From Methylohalobius crimeensis 10Ki (GTDB lineage: Bacteria; Pseudomonadota; Gammaproteobacteria; Methylococcales; Methylothermaceae), in NCBI RefSeq assembly GCF_000421465.1, contig NZ_ATXB01000001.1, positions 1,674,001 through 1,738,000 on the forward strand: DNA of 64,000 nucleotides, written 5' to 3'. Shown piece after piece: positions 39,369-50,064 of the stretch. The notes beneath the pieces were generated by a model. That model ran no database searches and was not told where the DNA came from. It saw only the letters and a list, made by a program, of their open reading frames with translations. The position numbers and the translations under genes are program-made. The first letter of the stretch is position 1; each line of letters opens with the position of its first letter.

Positions 39369-41551
39369 CAGCTGATTACCCATAACAGAAGAATCAAAGT
39401 GAAAAAGGAATAACCCAGATAGACGCGAATGTTGCCGGTCTGGATTCTTCCCACCTGTCGAACCGCTCCCGTGACCGCCCGGGCAACCGGGGCATAGAAA
39501 ATCAGCCACAGTCGATCGCTCACGTGGAGACGATAGCGAATACGCCTGACATTTCCGGCCTCGGGGTCCGGGGCGTTTTTTTCGACTGCCTCATTCACCA
39601 CGAAAGCGTCGGCGAAGATGCGTCTGAGGGGCATGGCGAAGGCGCTGGCAGTATATTCCATGCGCGGGGTAAGCTCTCCGAAACCGCAATCCCAGGGGTA
39701 GGCGCGGCGCACGGACGCGCGCGGACGCAACCAGCGATAAGTGAGCATCCACGCGATGCCGATCGCCAGAAGCACCCAAAGGGCGGCATAGGAAGCCTGT
39801 TCCGGCGCCACCGGTGACAGCCACAGCCAGCCGCGGCCGGCGGTTTTCGGCAGGCCGGCCCCGGTCAGTTCGATCGCCAGATTCTCCAGCAGACCGACCA
39901 GCGGAGTGGGCAACACGCCGAATACCAAACACAGTCCCGCCAGCCAGCCGATGCCGAGCAGGGAAGCGGTGGATTGAACTTCGCGCGCGCGCCCTGCGTG
40001 ATGGCTGCGCGGTTGGCCCAAAAAAACGACCCCGAACACCTTGACGAAGCAGGCCGCCGCCAGTCCCCCCGTCAGGGCGAGCATGGCCGCGGTGACCGGG
40101 ATGAAGCTGCGGAGCACGCCGCTTTCCAGAGCCGAGACCTGCAGCGCGGCCTGATAGGTCAGCCATTCCGACACGAAGCCGTTGAAGGGCGGCAGTGCCG
40201 AGATACTGAGGCAACCGATCAGAAACAAGCCTGCGGTGATCGGCATGCGATGGATTAGCCCGCCCATCCGCTCGAGGTCGGATTCGTGGGACTGCTGCAG
40301 GATCGCCCCCGCCCCCAGGAATAAAAGGCTCTTGAAGAGAGCGTGGTTGAGGGTGTGATACAGGGCGGCGATCAGAGCGATGGCGCCCAGGGTCGGATGT
40401 CCGTTGCTGTAGAACAGGATGGCCAGTCCCAAGCCCATGAAGATGATGCCGATGTTCTCCACCGAGTGATAGGCGAGCAAGCGCTTGAGGTTGTGCTGCA
40501 TCAGGGCGTACAACACCCCCAGCACCGCCGAAGCGCTGCCGAGGACGAGCGCCGCCAGTCCCCACTCCCATTGAAGTTCCCCGACCAGGTCGAAGGTGAA
40601 GCGGATAAAACCGTAGACCGCCACCTTCAGCATCACCCCGCTCATCAACGCTGAAATATGGGAAGGCGCGACCGGATGGGCTTCGGGCAGCCAGGCGTGA
40701 AGCGGGACGATGCCGGCTTTCATGCCGAACCCGATCAGTCCCAGGGTGAAGGCGATCGAGGCCCACAGGGGCGTCAACGGCGCCGCTTTCATTTGGGCGA
40801 AGGTGAAGCCGTCGCCGAAACCCACCAGCACACCGTAGGCGAGGATGATGAACAAGGCGCCGATTTCGGCCATCAACAGGTAAATGAACGCCGCGCGCCG
40901 ATTTTCGGCTTTTTCGTGGGTATAGGCCACCAGAAAATAGCTCGCCACCGACATCAGTTCCCAGGCGATCATGAAGAAGAAGGCGTCGGCAGCGAGCAAT
41001 ACCAACTGCATTCCCGCCACGAATAGGCCGGTGGCGAGCGCGAGCACCGAGAGGGGATGGCGGCCGTGTTCGTATTCCCGCACATAGTGGGGACCGAACA
41101 AGGCGATCGCCACCAGCACCACGCTGACCACGCATAGAAAAAATCCGGACAAGGCATCCAGATGCAGGTGCCAGGCCAGAAAAGGGAGTCCCAACGGCAA
41201 GGCCAGGTCTTGAGAAACCGTGGCGATGAGAGCGGTTAGCCCGCCCCCCAGGCCCATCAAGCCCGAGAATCCCAGAAGTGCGAAGCTGACCTGCCGTAAA
41301 AGGCGGGGATTGCGGTCTGCCCCGAGACCGGCGAATCCCGAGGCGAGAGAGAGGCCCACCGCCAGCAAGCTGAATGGTAACGCGGACTGCGTGCCCGCGA
41401 TGACGACATAGCCCGCGGTCAGCGCAATTCCCAATCCCAGGCCGATGGCGATCGACAAATGGGCGCGAAGATAACTTGCGGCCGCCCCGATGCTCTGGAC
41501 GATCCGTCCCCGACCTGGATGGACCGAAGGGGTGAACGGTTCTTGATTCAC
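39368..41551 (-). CDS. hyfB: HyfB/NuoL-like proton-pumping membrane subunit
   Basis: 727 residues with about 16 helices; Proton_antipo_N and _M domains. Typical segments are HLDALSGFFLCVVSVVLVAI, FFMIAWELMSVASYFLV (the conserved TMH Glu), FGMKAGIVPLHAWLPEAHPVAPSHISALMSGVM in pieces, and HNLKRLLAYHSVENIGIIFMGLG. The C-terminal extension (Arg/Pro-rich, then two helices) is like HyfB. Start is GTG 41551 with GGAG seven bases upstream. It begins 161 bases after the SulP stop. Confidence 0.93.
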   Translation of the reverse strand: MNQEPFTPSVHPGRGRIVQSIGAAASYLRAHLSIAIGLGLGIALTAGYVVIAGTQSALPFSLLAVGLSLASGFAGLGADRNPRLLRQVSFALLGFSGLMGLGGGLTALIATVSQDLALPLGLPFLAWHLHLDALSGFFLCVVSVVLVAIALFGPHYVREYEHGRHPLSVLALATGLFVAGMQLVLLAADAFFFMIAWELMSVASYFLVAYTHEKAENRRAAFIYLLMAEIGALFIILAYGVLVGFGDGFTFAQMKAAPLTPLWASIAFTLGLIGFGMKAGIVPLHAWLPEAHPVAPSHISALMSGVMLKVAVYGFIRFTFDLVGELQWEWGLAALVLGSASAVLGVLYALMQHNLKRLLAYHSVENIGIIFMGLGLAILFYSNGHPTLGAIALIAALYHTLNHALFKSLLFLGAGAILQQSHESDLERMGGLIHRMPITAGLFLIGCLSISALPPFNGFVSEWLTYQAALQVSALESGVLRSFIPVTAAMLALTGGLAAACFVKVFGVVFLGQPRSHHAGRAREVQSTASLLGIGWLAGLCLVFGVLPTPLVGLLENLAIELTGAGLPKTAGRGWLWLSPVAPEQASYAALWVLLAIGIAWMLTYRWLRPRASVRRAYPWDCGFGELTPRMEYTASAFAMPLRRIFADAFVVNEAVEKNAPDPEAGNVRRIRYRLHVSDRLWLIFYAPVARAVTGAVRQVGRIQTGNIRVYLGYSFFTLILLLWVIS

Positions 41552-41712
41552 CCCTTATCTCCGGTCCGGTCCCGTTCGGCACCTTTCAAAGGGACTGCAA
41601 CACGGTCGTGCCCCTGTTGGATTTCAAGGAATGGCTGCATTCATTATCCTCCGTTGTTTACGAGTGACGGATGCGGCGAGGGTGGCCGGCTGCTTGGTCA
41701 GGAGCCGGTATA

Positions 41713-43422
<1,710 letters not shown>

Positions 43423-43465
43423 GCTTAGCATTCTCCTGCTCGAATCGAGATAACCGATTACAGAA

Positions 43466-43483
43466 AAGCAAGCGACGTGCCGA
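43466..43483 (-). promoter_or_regulatory. Sigma-54 (-24/-12) promoter upstream of SulP
   Basis: On the minus strand the sequence reads TCGGCACGTCGCTTGCTT. Against the consensus TGGCACG-N4-TTGCW it has a single mismatch (C for the first T), and the GG and GC pairs are exactly ten bases apart. The -12 element is about 46 bases before ATG 43422. An NtrC-type activator with an intact GAFTGA loop is encoded at the end of the same block. Confidence 0.75.
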
Positions 43484-43724
43484 TTTTTATCTATTTGAAA
43501 TTAATATGTTTTTCTGTTTTTCAATCGATGAGGTGGTTGAAATCCACCAATCGGGCAGGGGCAAAACCACCAAGGGCTTTCTTGTTGGAGGCAATGTTCG
43601 AAGAGGCGGGCCGAACATTCGGCGCCTTGGCCAATCTGGTCAACAATATCGGTATTCAATAGGATGCGCCATCGACCACTCTTGGGCCGTATCGAAGACC
43701 TGTTGTTTTGTAGAGTGCCAATAC

Positions 43725-43754
43725 GTGAAATGCCGCAGAATTGCGGCATTTCAC
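43725..43754. repeat. Perfect 13-bp inverted repeat (hairpin)
   Basis: GTGAAATGCCGCA, loop GAAT, TGCGGCATTTCAC. No T tract follows, so it is not a standard terminator on either strand. It lies about 285 bases upstream of the predicted SulP transcription start and 75 bases past the lipoprotein stop codon. It could be a dyad bound by the NtrC-type activator, a terminator-like element for the lipoprotein transcript, or a repeat element. Confidence 0.6.
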
Positions 43755-43829
43755 ACAGAAGACTCCGACCCCGAATTTTTTGAAACCGATGTGCGCTTGC
43801 TTCGATGGAAAGCTTGATCTATCCAGCCT

Positions 43830-44105
43830 TTATTCTTCTTGGGGCATCGGTTGCTCTTTTTGCATATCTTCCTCGACCTCCTCTTGAAGCGGACTGACCG
43901 GCGCGCCCTCCTTAGTCTCTCCCCCCTCCATGGGCGCTTTCGATTCGGTGACCGATTCCGGAGTTGTTTGGAGGGATTCTTCTTGATGGGGCGTGGCGGG
44001 TAATTTGGGCTCTTCAGCTTTGGATTTCTCTTCTTCCTGTTTTCCACAGGCGCTTATGCTTAAAGCGATCGCAATTGCTGCAATTGATGTCAAGACGGCT
44101 TTCAT
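43830..44105 (-). CDS. Small acidic lipoprotein
   Basis: 91 residues from ATG 44105 (GAGGTAAG upstream). A signal peptide (MKAVLTSIAAIAIALSISAC) ends in a lipobox with Cys near residue 20. The mature part is a low-complexity Glu/Pro/Lys-rich tail (EEEKSKAEEPKLPATP and QEEVEEDMQKEQPMPQEE) with no domain. Probably an anchored, disordered periplasmic peptide. Function unknown. The frame is open further upstream to 44159, but this adds no signal feature. Confidence 0.7.
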   Translation of the reverse strand: MKAVLTSIAAIAIALSISACGKQEEEKSKAEEPKLPATPHQEESLQTTPESVTESKAPMEGGETKEGAPVSPLQEEVEEDMQKEQPMPQEE

Positions 44106-44348
44106 TCTTACCTCCCCGCTTGGTTGGCATGTCTGCAAGGTATTTTTTACATGCAGCAATGCTCGGTTGCATTGATAATTTTCAATCAGCGGTAGGTCAG
44201 TAGGCTTGATTCTTTCGGTGTTTAGTTCCCCGGTCGTCCCGGATTCCGTGCTTCGAATGGCGGGATCACCGAGAAATGGGAGGGGCAGCGGACGATTCAG
44301 CGAATATCGGTAAATGAAGTAGAATGCCGTATCGCCCGCCGGAGAGAA

Positions 44349-44726
44349 TCAGTAATGGAGCGTCCAGACGCCGCTGGAACAATCGCTGATTTCGCTTCGT
44401 TCTTTTTCCGGGTCCGTGAAGAGCGAATAGGGGAGGATGAATGCGTCGGAAGTGGCGGAAAAGATCAGATCGGATGTGTTGCTCAAAAAGAATACCGGGA
44501 AAATAAATGCTCGAACCGCCGTCCGGCCGCTCAGATTTTGGGTTTCTTGCATCAAGTCGGAAGATTCGCAATACCAGCTAGACAGGTTGTTGGTGGTTCC
44601 TGCGAAGGGGTGCCCCTTCAAGCGATTTTCCTTATGGGCGGTCAAGGTCGAACACGCGGACAGGGCCGACATCCAAAAGAGCGCAAGCAAGAGTCTGAGT
44701 AGGATCGATTTTTGATTATTTTTCAT
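44349..44726 (-). CDS. YceK/YidQ-family lipoprotein
   Basis: 125 residues. The signal peptide (LLRLLLALFWMSALSAC) carries a lipobox with Cys 25. The mature part (GHPFAGTTNNLSSWYCESS, then FPVFFLSNTSDLIFSATSDAFILPYSLF) follows the DUF1375 YceK/YidQ pattern of a Pro-rich start, a central variable part and a hydrophobic segment ending in DAFILPYS. Function unknown; outer-membrane lipoproteins of this type are common in gammaproteobacteria. Confidence 0.75.
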   Translation of the reverse strand: MKNNQKSILLRLLLALFWMSALSACSTLTAHKENRLKGHPFAGTTNNLSSWYCESSDLMQETQNLSGRTAVRAFIFPVFFLSNTSDLIFSATSDAFILPYSLFTDPEKERSEISDCSSGVWTLHY

Positions 44727-44794
44727 AACATGGAATGCTTAATTTTACGTTGAGATTCTTGAATATTTTAGATAGGAAATCAACCGCTGGCCGT

Positions 44795-45454
44795 TCAAAC
44801 CCGGCCGGAAAAAAGCGCGGCACATCCGGCGATTTCGATGGAAACATCTTTAAACCGTCGACTTAATGCTTGTTTCAGCCCATCGAGGTCATCGTGTCGG
44901 TTGGAGAAGATCCCCTTGTGGTTGTAGACGGCCATCAGCCGTTTGGCGGCCCAATTTCGCTGAACGCTTCCTTGCAGCAGAGTGGCGCCGAAAATCACTG
45001 CATGGGGATTCATGAGGGGCTTCAGGTGATCGAAGATGATCGCTTTGTCTCCGATCGACCCCGGCAGGCAGTGAAGAAGATAGTTGACGCCGACCGAGTC
45101 GAATTTGCCCATTTCCATGGAAATGGGCTCCAATAGGTCGCAACGGTAGATTTCGGGCGTGTATCTGGCGATTCTGCGCGAAGTGAAATCCAGCGAATTC
45201 CGATTAAGATCCATCAGCGCGACGCGCGGTGAGGGCGTTGGAAACCGGCATTTATCCAGGAAATAGCCCGTGCCGATCCCCACATCCAGATGATTGCCCG
45301 TGACGTGTCTGTCGTAATGCCTCGCCAGTCGTCGAGTCGGACACTTCCAAATCAAGCGATTGGATAGCCCGAGAACGAACCAATCGTAGACACGAAGTAT
45401 ACGCGGAGAATAGATAGTGTGTCCGGCTGCCGGCCGAGTTGGCGTCTTGTTCAT
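44795..45454 (-). CDS. Class I SAM-dependent methyltransferase
   Basis: 219 residues. Motif I is HLDVGIGTGYFLDKC, post-I VALMDLNRNSL, and GKFDSVGVNYLLHCLPG is the motif II region. An N-terminal segment (YSPRILRVYDWFVLGLSNRLIWKCP) precedes the Rossmann fold, as in methyltransferases that act on lipids or quinones. No partner is seen nearby. Substrate unknown. Confidence 0.85.
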   Translation of the reverse strand: MNKTPTRPAAGHTIYSPRILRVYDWFVLGLSNRLIWKCPTRRLARHYDRHVTGNHLDVGIGTGYFLDKCRFPTPSPRVALMDLNRNSLDFTSRRIARYTPEIYRCDLLEPISMEMGKFDSVGVNYLLHCLPGSIGDKAIIFDHLKPLMNPHAVIFGATLLQGSVQRNWAAKRLMAVYNHKGIFSNRHDDLDGLKQALSRRFKDVSIEIAGCAALFSGRV

Positions 45455-45617
45455 CTTGCTCCAATCCGGTCAATGATAAGAGTCATCTGATGTCGAGCTC
45501 GCTTGGCATGAATCAAGCTAATATAATAATTCGATTATGATTACGTTTCCCACCCGCGTGTTCGACCGGAATAACGCCGGATTTTCCGTCAACCGATCCG
45601 ATTGCTTTTAATCCTTC

Positions 45618-46871
45618 ATGAAATTACCTGCTCGTCGTTATTGGCCTTGGGGTGTGGTTTTGCTGGGGGTTTTGGCTTTCGCCGTGCTGATTTTAACCCG
45701 TCCGCGGCAGGAAGCGCCGCCGATCCGACCCAAGGTTTGGCTGGTGCGGGCGATTGCCGTTCACCCCCGAAAGCTACGCCCTGTTTTGACCCTCTATGGC
45801 GAAGTCCAAACGTCCCGATCAATGCGTGCCGCGGCGCCGGGAAGCAGTCGGGTGGTCGAAGTGCCGGTCAAGGAGGGGGAGGCGGTCGAGGCCGGGCAGT
45901 TGTTGGTGCGCCTGGATTCGCGCGATTTTCAATCCAAGGTGGTCCAGGCGCAGGCGGACGTGGATGAATTGGCGGCCCAATTGCGCTTGGAGCGGCAGAC
46001 TCACGCCGGCAACCAAGAGGCCCTCGAGCATGAAACGGCTTTGCTGGACTTGAACCGAGCGGCGGTGGCGCGGATGGAAAAGCTGCGGCGGCGTAATCTC
46101 GCCGCACAGGCGACCTTGGATCAGGCGCGGATGGATTTGGAGCGCCAGGCATTGGCGGTGACCGCACGGCGCCTGGAAGTCGAACAACACGCCGCCCGCC
46201 TGGCTCAAGTCGAGGCCCGTCTGATGCGCGCCAAGGCGGCGTTGACGATGACGGAAGTGGCGCTGGAGCGCAGCCAAGTGAGCGCGCTGTTCCCGGGAGT
46301 GGTGGCCGACCTGCCGGTGGCGCCAGGCGACTACGTTCAGGCGAACCAGGAGCTGATCAGTGTCTATCCCCGGGAACAATTGGAGGTGCGGGCGAAGATT
46401 CCGGCGCCTCACCAAACCGAGGTCTTCAAGGCCCTGAACCGGCGTGATTTGCTTCCCGCTTGGGGCGAGAGTCTGGGGACTCGGTTTGATTTGAATCTTC
46501 GGCGATTGGCGGGGGAAGCCGAGGCCGGGGGGGTTGACGCGCTGTTTGAGTTGGAAGGGAAAGAAGAAAAGCTCCGACCCGGCTTGCCGGCGACGGTGCA
46601 CCTGAATTTGCCTCCCCGCCCACACGCCGTCGCGGTACCGTATTCCGCGCTCTACGGTTCCGATCGCATTTACCGCATCGAATCCGGAAAGCTCGAAGCG
46701 GTCCAAGTGACCCGTCTGGGAGATTATCGGCTTCCCGGCGGACGGACCTGGCTGTTGGTGCAAAGTCCGGCGATCGACGCCGGGGATTTGATTTTAACCA
46801 CTCATTTACCCAACGTTGCCACCGGCCTGCCGGTCAAGCCCCAAGTGGTCGCCTTGCCGGAGGGGGAGTGA
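45618..46871 (+). CDS. RND efflux periplasmic adaptor (MexA/AcrA family)
   Basis: 417 residues: N-terminal anchor helix (WPWGVVLLGVLAFAVLIL), barrel-sandwich halves (VVEVPVKEGEAVEAGQLLVRLDS and VSALFPGVVADLPVAPGDYVQ), a long coiled-coil hairpin (about 95-215) and a beta barrel with C-terminal membrane-proximal domain. The last four bases overlap the pump gene (ATGA), so the two form one operon. No TolC-type gene is present. Confidence 0.92.
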   Translation: MKLPARRYWPWGVVLLGVLAFAVLILTRPRQEAPPIRPKVWLVRAIAVHPRKLRPVLTLYGEVQTSRSMRAAAPGSSRVVEVPVKEGEAVEAGQLLVRLDSRDFQSKVVQAQADVDELAAQLRLERQTHAGNQEALEHETALLDLNRAAVARMEKLRRRNLAAQATLDQARMDLERQALAVTARRLEVEQHAARLAQVEARLMRAKAALTMTEVALERSQVSALFPGVVADLPVAPGDYVQANQELISVYPREQLEVRAKIPAPHQTEVFKALNRRDLLPAWGESLGTRFDLNLRRLAGEAEAGGVDALFELEGKEEKLRPGLPATVHLNLPPRPHAVAVPYSALYGSDRIYRIESGKLEAVQVTRLGDYRLPGGRTWLLVQSPAIDAGDLILTTHLPNVATGLPVKPQVVALPEGE

Positions 46872-49800
46872 TGGGACGGGGTTGGATTCGGTTTTTTGTC
46901 CGCCATGCGGTGGCGGCCAATCTTTTCATGGTCATGATGCTCCTGGGAGGCATGTACGCATTGGACAAGCTCAATGTCCAATTTTTTCCCAATTTCACCT
47001 TGGACATCGTTCGCGTCAGTGTCAGTTGGCCCGGGGCGAGCGCCGAAGATGTGGAGGACGGCTTGACGACGCCCCTGGAACAGGCCTTGAAGTCGGTGGA
47101 CGACTTGCGTCAGATGACGTCCACTTCCGCCGAGGGCGTCAGCAGCATCACCTTGGAGTTCGAGGAAGGCACCGAGATCCTGCTCGCCCTCAACCAAGTC
47201 AAGCAGCGGGTGGACGAATTTCGCAATCTGCCGCGCGGGGCGGAAGACCCGACGGTCACCCAGGCGGCCCGCTACGAGCCGGTGGCGCGTCTCATTCTGT
47301 ATGGCGCGCGCTTGAAGGAATTACGTCCCCTGGCGCATCGCTTCGAACGCGAACTGATGGGGCGCGGCATCGACAAAGTCGATATCGTCGGATTGCCGAA
47401 AGAAGAGATTGCCATTGAATTCTCCGATCCCACCCTCAATGCGCTGGGACTGAGTCTCGATCAAGTTGCCGAAAGAGTTGACTCGTTCAGCCGCGACATC
47501 CCGGCGGGGCATTTGGGAGACCGGGAAACCTTGAAGGTTTTGCGAGTCACCGAGCAACGCCGCGCGCCATCCGAGTTCGCCCGAATTCCGGTGACTTCCG
47601 GAACCGAGCGGGTCGAGCTGGGATCGGTGGCCAGTATTCGGCGGCAGCCGCGCCCCAACAGCACCCATTTGTCGTTCCGCGGTCAGCCGGCGGTGGAGCT
47701 TCGGGTCCGCCGCGCCGAGCACGGCGATTCGCTGAAATCCGCGCAGGCTTTCGCCGCCTGGTTGGCGGAGACAAAACCCAATTTGCCGGCCACCGTCCGC
47801 TTTCATGTCTATGACGAAACCTGGCACCTGATTCGGGAGCGCATCAATCTGCTTCTTAAGAACGGCGCCGGCGGTCTGGTGCTGGTGGTGTTGATCCTTT
47901 ACCTGTTTCTTACCGGCCGGGTGGCCTTTTGGGTGGCCTTGGGGATTCCGGTCTCTTTCATGGCCACTTTGTTGATCCTGTATGCCGCCGGCGGCAGCAT
48001 CAACATGATCAGTCTGTTCGGCCTGATCATGGCTTTGGGGATCATCGTGGACGATGCCATCGTGGTGGGAGAAAATGCCTTGACCCATTATCAATCGGGG
48101 GATTCTCCCTTGGACGCCGCGGAAAGCGGGGGCAAAAGGATGCTTGCGCCGGTGATGGCTTCTTCCCTGACCACGGTGGCGGCGTTCCTGCCCCTGATGT
48201 TGGTGGGCGGGCCCACCGGGAAAATTTTATTCGCCATACCACTGGTGGTGGTCTCCGTCATCGGCGCGTCCTTGTTGGAAAGCTTCTGGGTCTTGCCGGC
48301 CCACTTGCGCTATGCCTTCGAAAGAATCCACGGAAAGCGGGAAGGGGAATGGCGCCGCCGTCTGGACCAAGGTTTTCGGGTTTTTCGCGAAACCTATTTT
48401 CGACCGTTGGCGCGAGCCGCCTTGAATCATCGGGGACTGACCCTCGCTTGTGCCGTTGCCCTGTTAATCGCGTCCTTGGGATTGGTGGCGGGAAAAAGAG
48501 TCCAATTCGTTTTTTTTACCGCCCCCGAGGCGGATATGCTCCAGGCGACGGTGGCATTTGTTCCCGGCACCGTCAAAGAACGACTCGATCATTATCTGGC
48601 GAACCTGGAGGCGGCTCTCCACGAAGCCGAAACCGAGCTTTCCCCGGACCGTCCCCTGGTACGGACGGCATTGCAGTTGCACGGACAGACCTTGAGTACT
48701 GCCGGGGCCCTTCAGAAGCAGGGGGATCATTTGGGGGCGATGGTGGTGGAGTTGATGCCTTCGGAGACCCGTTCGGTGCGAAGCTGGGAGTTGATCGAAG
48801 CATGGCGCGCCCGCATTGCCGAGGCGCCCGGACTGGATAATTTGTCGATTTCAGCGCGACAAGTGGGGCCTCCGGGGCGGGATGTGAGCGTGCGCATGAC
48901 CGGCGACAACGCCGATCGGCTCAAGCAGGCGGCTTCGGATCTGGTGCAAGCGCTCGAGGCGGTTCCCGGGCTCAGCGATGTGACCAGTGATTTGCCTTAC
49001 GGGCGCGAGCAATGGATTTATCGGCTTACCCCGGTGGGGGAAATGTTGGGGCTGACGCCGGCCGAGATCGGCAGGCAGTTGCGTACCGCTTTTTCCGGTC
49101 GCCTGGTGCAGATATTTCAAGACGGCGCCGACGAGGTGGAAGTTCGGGTCCGTTTGGCCGAGGCGGAACGGTCACATCTGGATGTATTGAATACGTTTCA
49201 AGTGCGTCTGCCCGGCGGCGAGCGGGTACCCCTGCACACCGTCGCCCGGGCGGATACCCGGCAAGGCTTCGAGGTTTTGCGGCATGCTTCGGGAAGGTTG
49301 GCGGTGGAGGTGTCGGCGGAGATCGATACCCGCGTCAACAAGCCCGACTTGGTGATGGAAACGCTGGATGACTCGGTGCTGCCGCAATTGGCCCGCCGCT
49401 ACGGAATCGATTATCAATCCTCGGGACGGGCGGAAGATCGAGCCGAGACCCTGGCCGACATGAAAAAAGGCGGTCTGATGGGGTTGGTGCTGATCTATCT
49501 CATTTTGGCGTGGGTTTTCGGATCTTACGGCTGGCCACTGGTGGTCATGGTGGCGATTCCTTTCGGATTGGTGGGCGCGATTTTTGGTCATTGGGTTATG
49601 GGGTTGGATCTAACCATCCTCTCACTGTTCGGGATTTTCGGTCTGTCCGGTATCGTGGTCAACGATTCCATCATTTTGGTGAGCTTTTATCGGGATCTGC
49701 GCGCGCAAGGATGGGGGCTGGGAGCGGCGCTGGAGGAGGCGGCGTGTCAACGCCTGCGCGCGGTGCTCTTGACCTCTCTGACCACCATCGCCGGCTTGCT

Positions 49801-49957
49801 CCCGCTGTTGTTCGAGACTTCTCTGCAGGCCAAATTCTTGATTCCGATGGCGGTGTCCATCGCTTTCGGCCTTTTGTTCGCGACTGCGCTGGTGCTCTTG
49901 GTCATCCCCGCCTTGCTCGGGATTTACGAACACAAGAGGGCTGGTTCTTATGCTTGA
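46868..49957 (+). CDS. RND-family efflux pump (AcrB/MexB-like)
   Basis: 1029 residues with the RND architecture of two six-helix halves and two large periplasmic loops. Helix 4 of the first half has GIIVDDAIVVGENAL, with the Asp pair that relays protons; GIFGLSGIVVNDSIILVSF is the matching part of the second half. The N terminus (FFVRHAVAANLFMVMMLLGG) and NVQFFPNFTLDIVRVSVSWPGASAEDVE are typical. Substrate unknown; the relatives in this branch (Pfam ACR_tran, divergent from classical multidrug AcrB) often lack a defined role. Confidence 0.93.
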   Translation: MMGRGWIRFFVRHAVAANLFMVMMLLGGMYALDKLNVQFFPNFTLDIVRVSVSWPGASAEDVEDGLTTPLEQALKSVDDLRQMTSTSAEGVSSITLEFEEGTEILLALNQVKQRVDEFRNLPRGAEDPTVTQAARYEPVARLILYGARLKELRPLAHRFERELMGRGIDKVDIVGLPKEEIAIEFSDPTLNALGLSLDQVAERVDSFSRDIPAGHLGDRETLKVLRVTEQRRAPSEFARIPVTSGTERVELGSVASIRRQPRPNSTHLSFRGQPAVELRVRRAEHGDSLKSAQAFAAWLAETKPNLPATVRFHVYDETWHLIRERINLLLKNGAGGLVLVVLILYLFLTGRVAFWVALGIPVSFMATLLILYAAGGSINMISLFGLIMALGIIVDDAIVVGENALTHYQSGDSPLDAAESGGKRMLAPVMASSLTTVAAFLPLMLVGGPTGKILFAIPLVVVSVIGASLLESFWVLPAHLRYAFERIHGKREGEWRRRLDQGFRVFRETYFRPLARAALNHRGLTLACAVALLIASLGLVAGKRVQFVFFTAPEADMLQATVAFVPGTVKERLDHYLANLEAALHEAETELSPDRPLVRTALQLHGQTLSTAGALQKQGDHLGAMVVELMPSETRSVRSWELIEAWRARIAEAPGLDNLSISARQVGPPGRDVSVRMTGDNADRLKQAASDLVQALEAVPGLSDVTSDLPYGREQWIYRLTPVGEMLGLTPAEIGRQLRTAFSGRLVQIFQDGADEVEVRVRLAEAERSHLDVLNTFQVRLPGGERVPLHTVARADTRQGFEVLRHASGRLAVEVSAEIDTRVNKPDLVMETLDDSVLPQLARRYGIDYQSSGRAEDRAETLADMKKGGLMGLVLIYLILAWVFGSYGWPLVVMVAIPFGLVGAIFGHWVMGLDLTILSLFGIFGLSGIVVNDSIILVSFYRDLRAQGWGLGAALEEAACQRLRAVLLTSLTTIAGLLPLLFETSLQAKFLIPMAVSIAFGLLFATALVLLVIPALLGIYEHKRAGSYA

Positions 49958-50064
49958 CACCCATGCCGTCTTGCCTCGCTCGGGCTCGGGAGAATCTCCT
50001 GGAGGCATGGCGGGCGACTTGGCACCTATGGTACCCTTTTACGTTTATAGAACATTGAAACGGC

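Larger units (their letters stand above)
43423..43829. other. About 400 bases without a convincing gene
   Basis: Short frames occur on both strands (for example 43477-43662, 43506-43817 and, on minus, 43501-43749), but none has a ribosome site, composition or motif that supports it. The stretch contains the sigma-54 promoter and a long perfect hairpin, both listed separately. It is more AT-rich near 43440-43520 than its surroundings, as expected of a regulatory region. Confidence 0.6.

Noticed and set aside
39591-41582. 663-codon minus-strand frame overlapping hyfB
   Set aside because: Same strand but other frame, Arg/Gly-rich composition; the HyfB frame carries all antiporter motifs.
41596-41612. 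Second sigma-54-like site, before hyfB
   Set aside because: GGCACG and TTGCA are present on the minus strand, but the spacing is two bases too long (GG and GC are 12 apart instead of 10), which sigma-54 does not tolerate.
43477-43817. Small frames between SulP and the lipoprotein gene
   Set aside because: No start signals, no family resemblance, and they overlap a promoter and hairpin.
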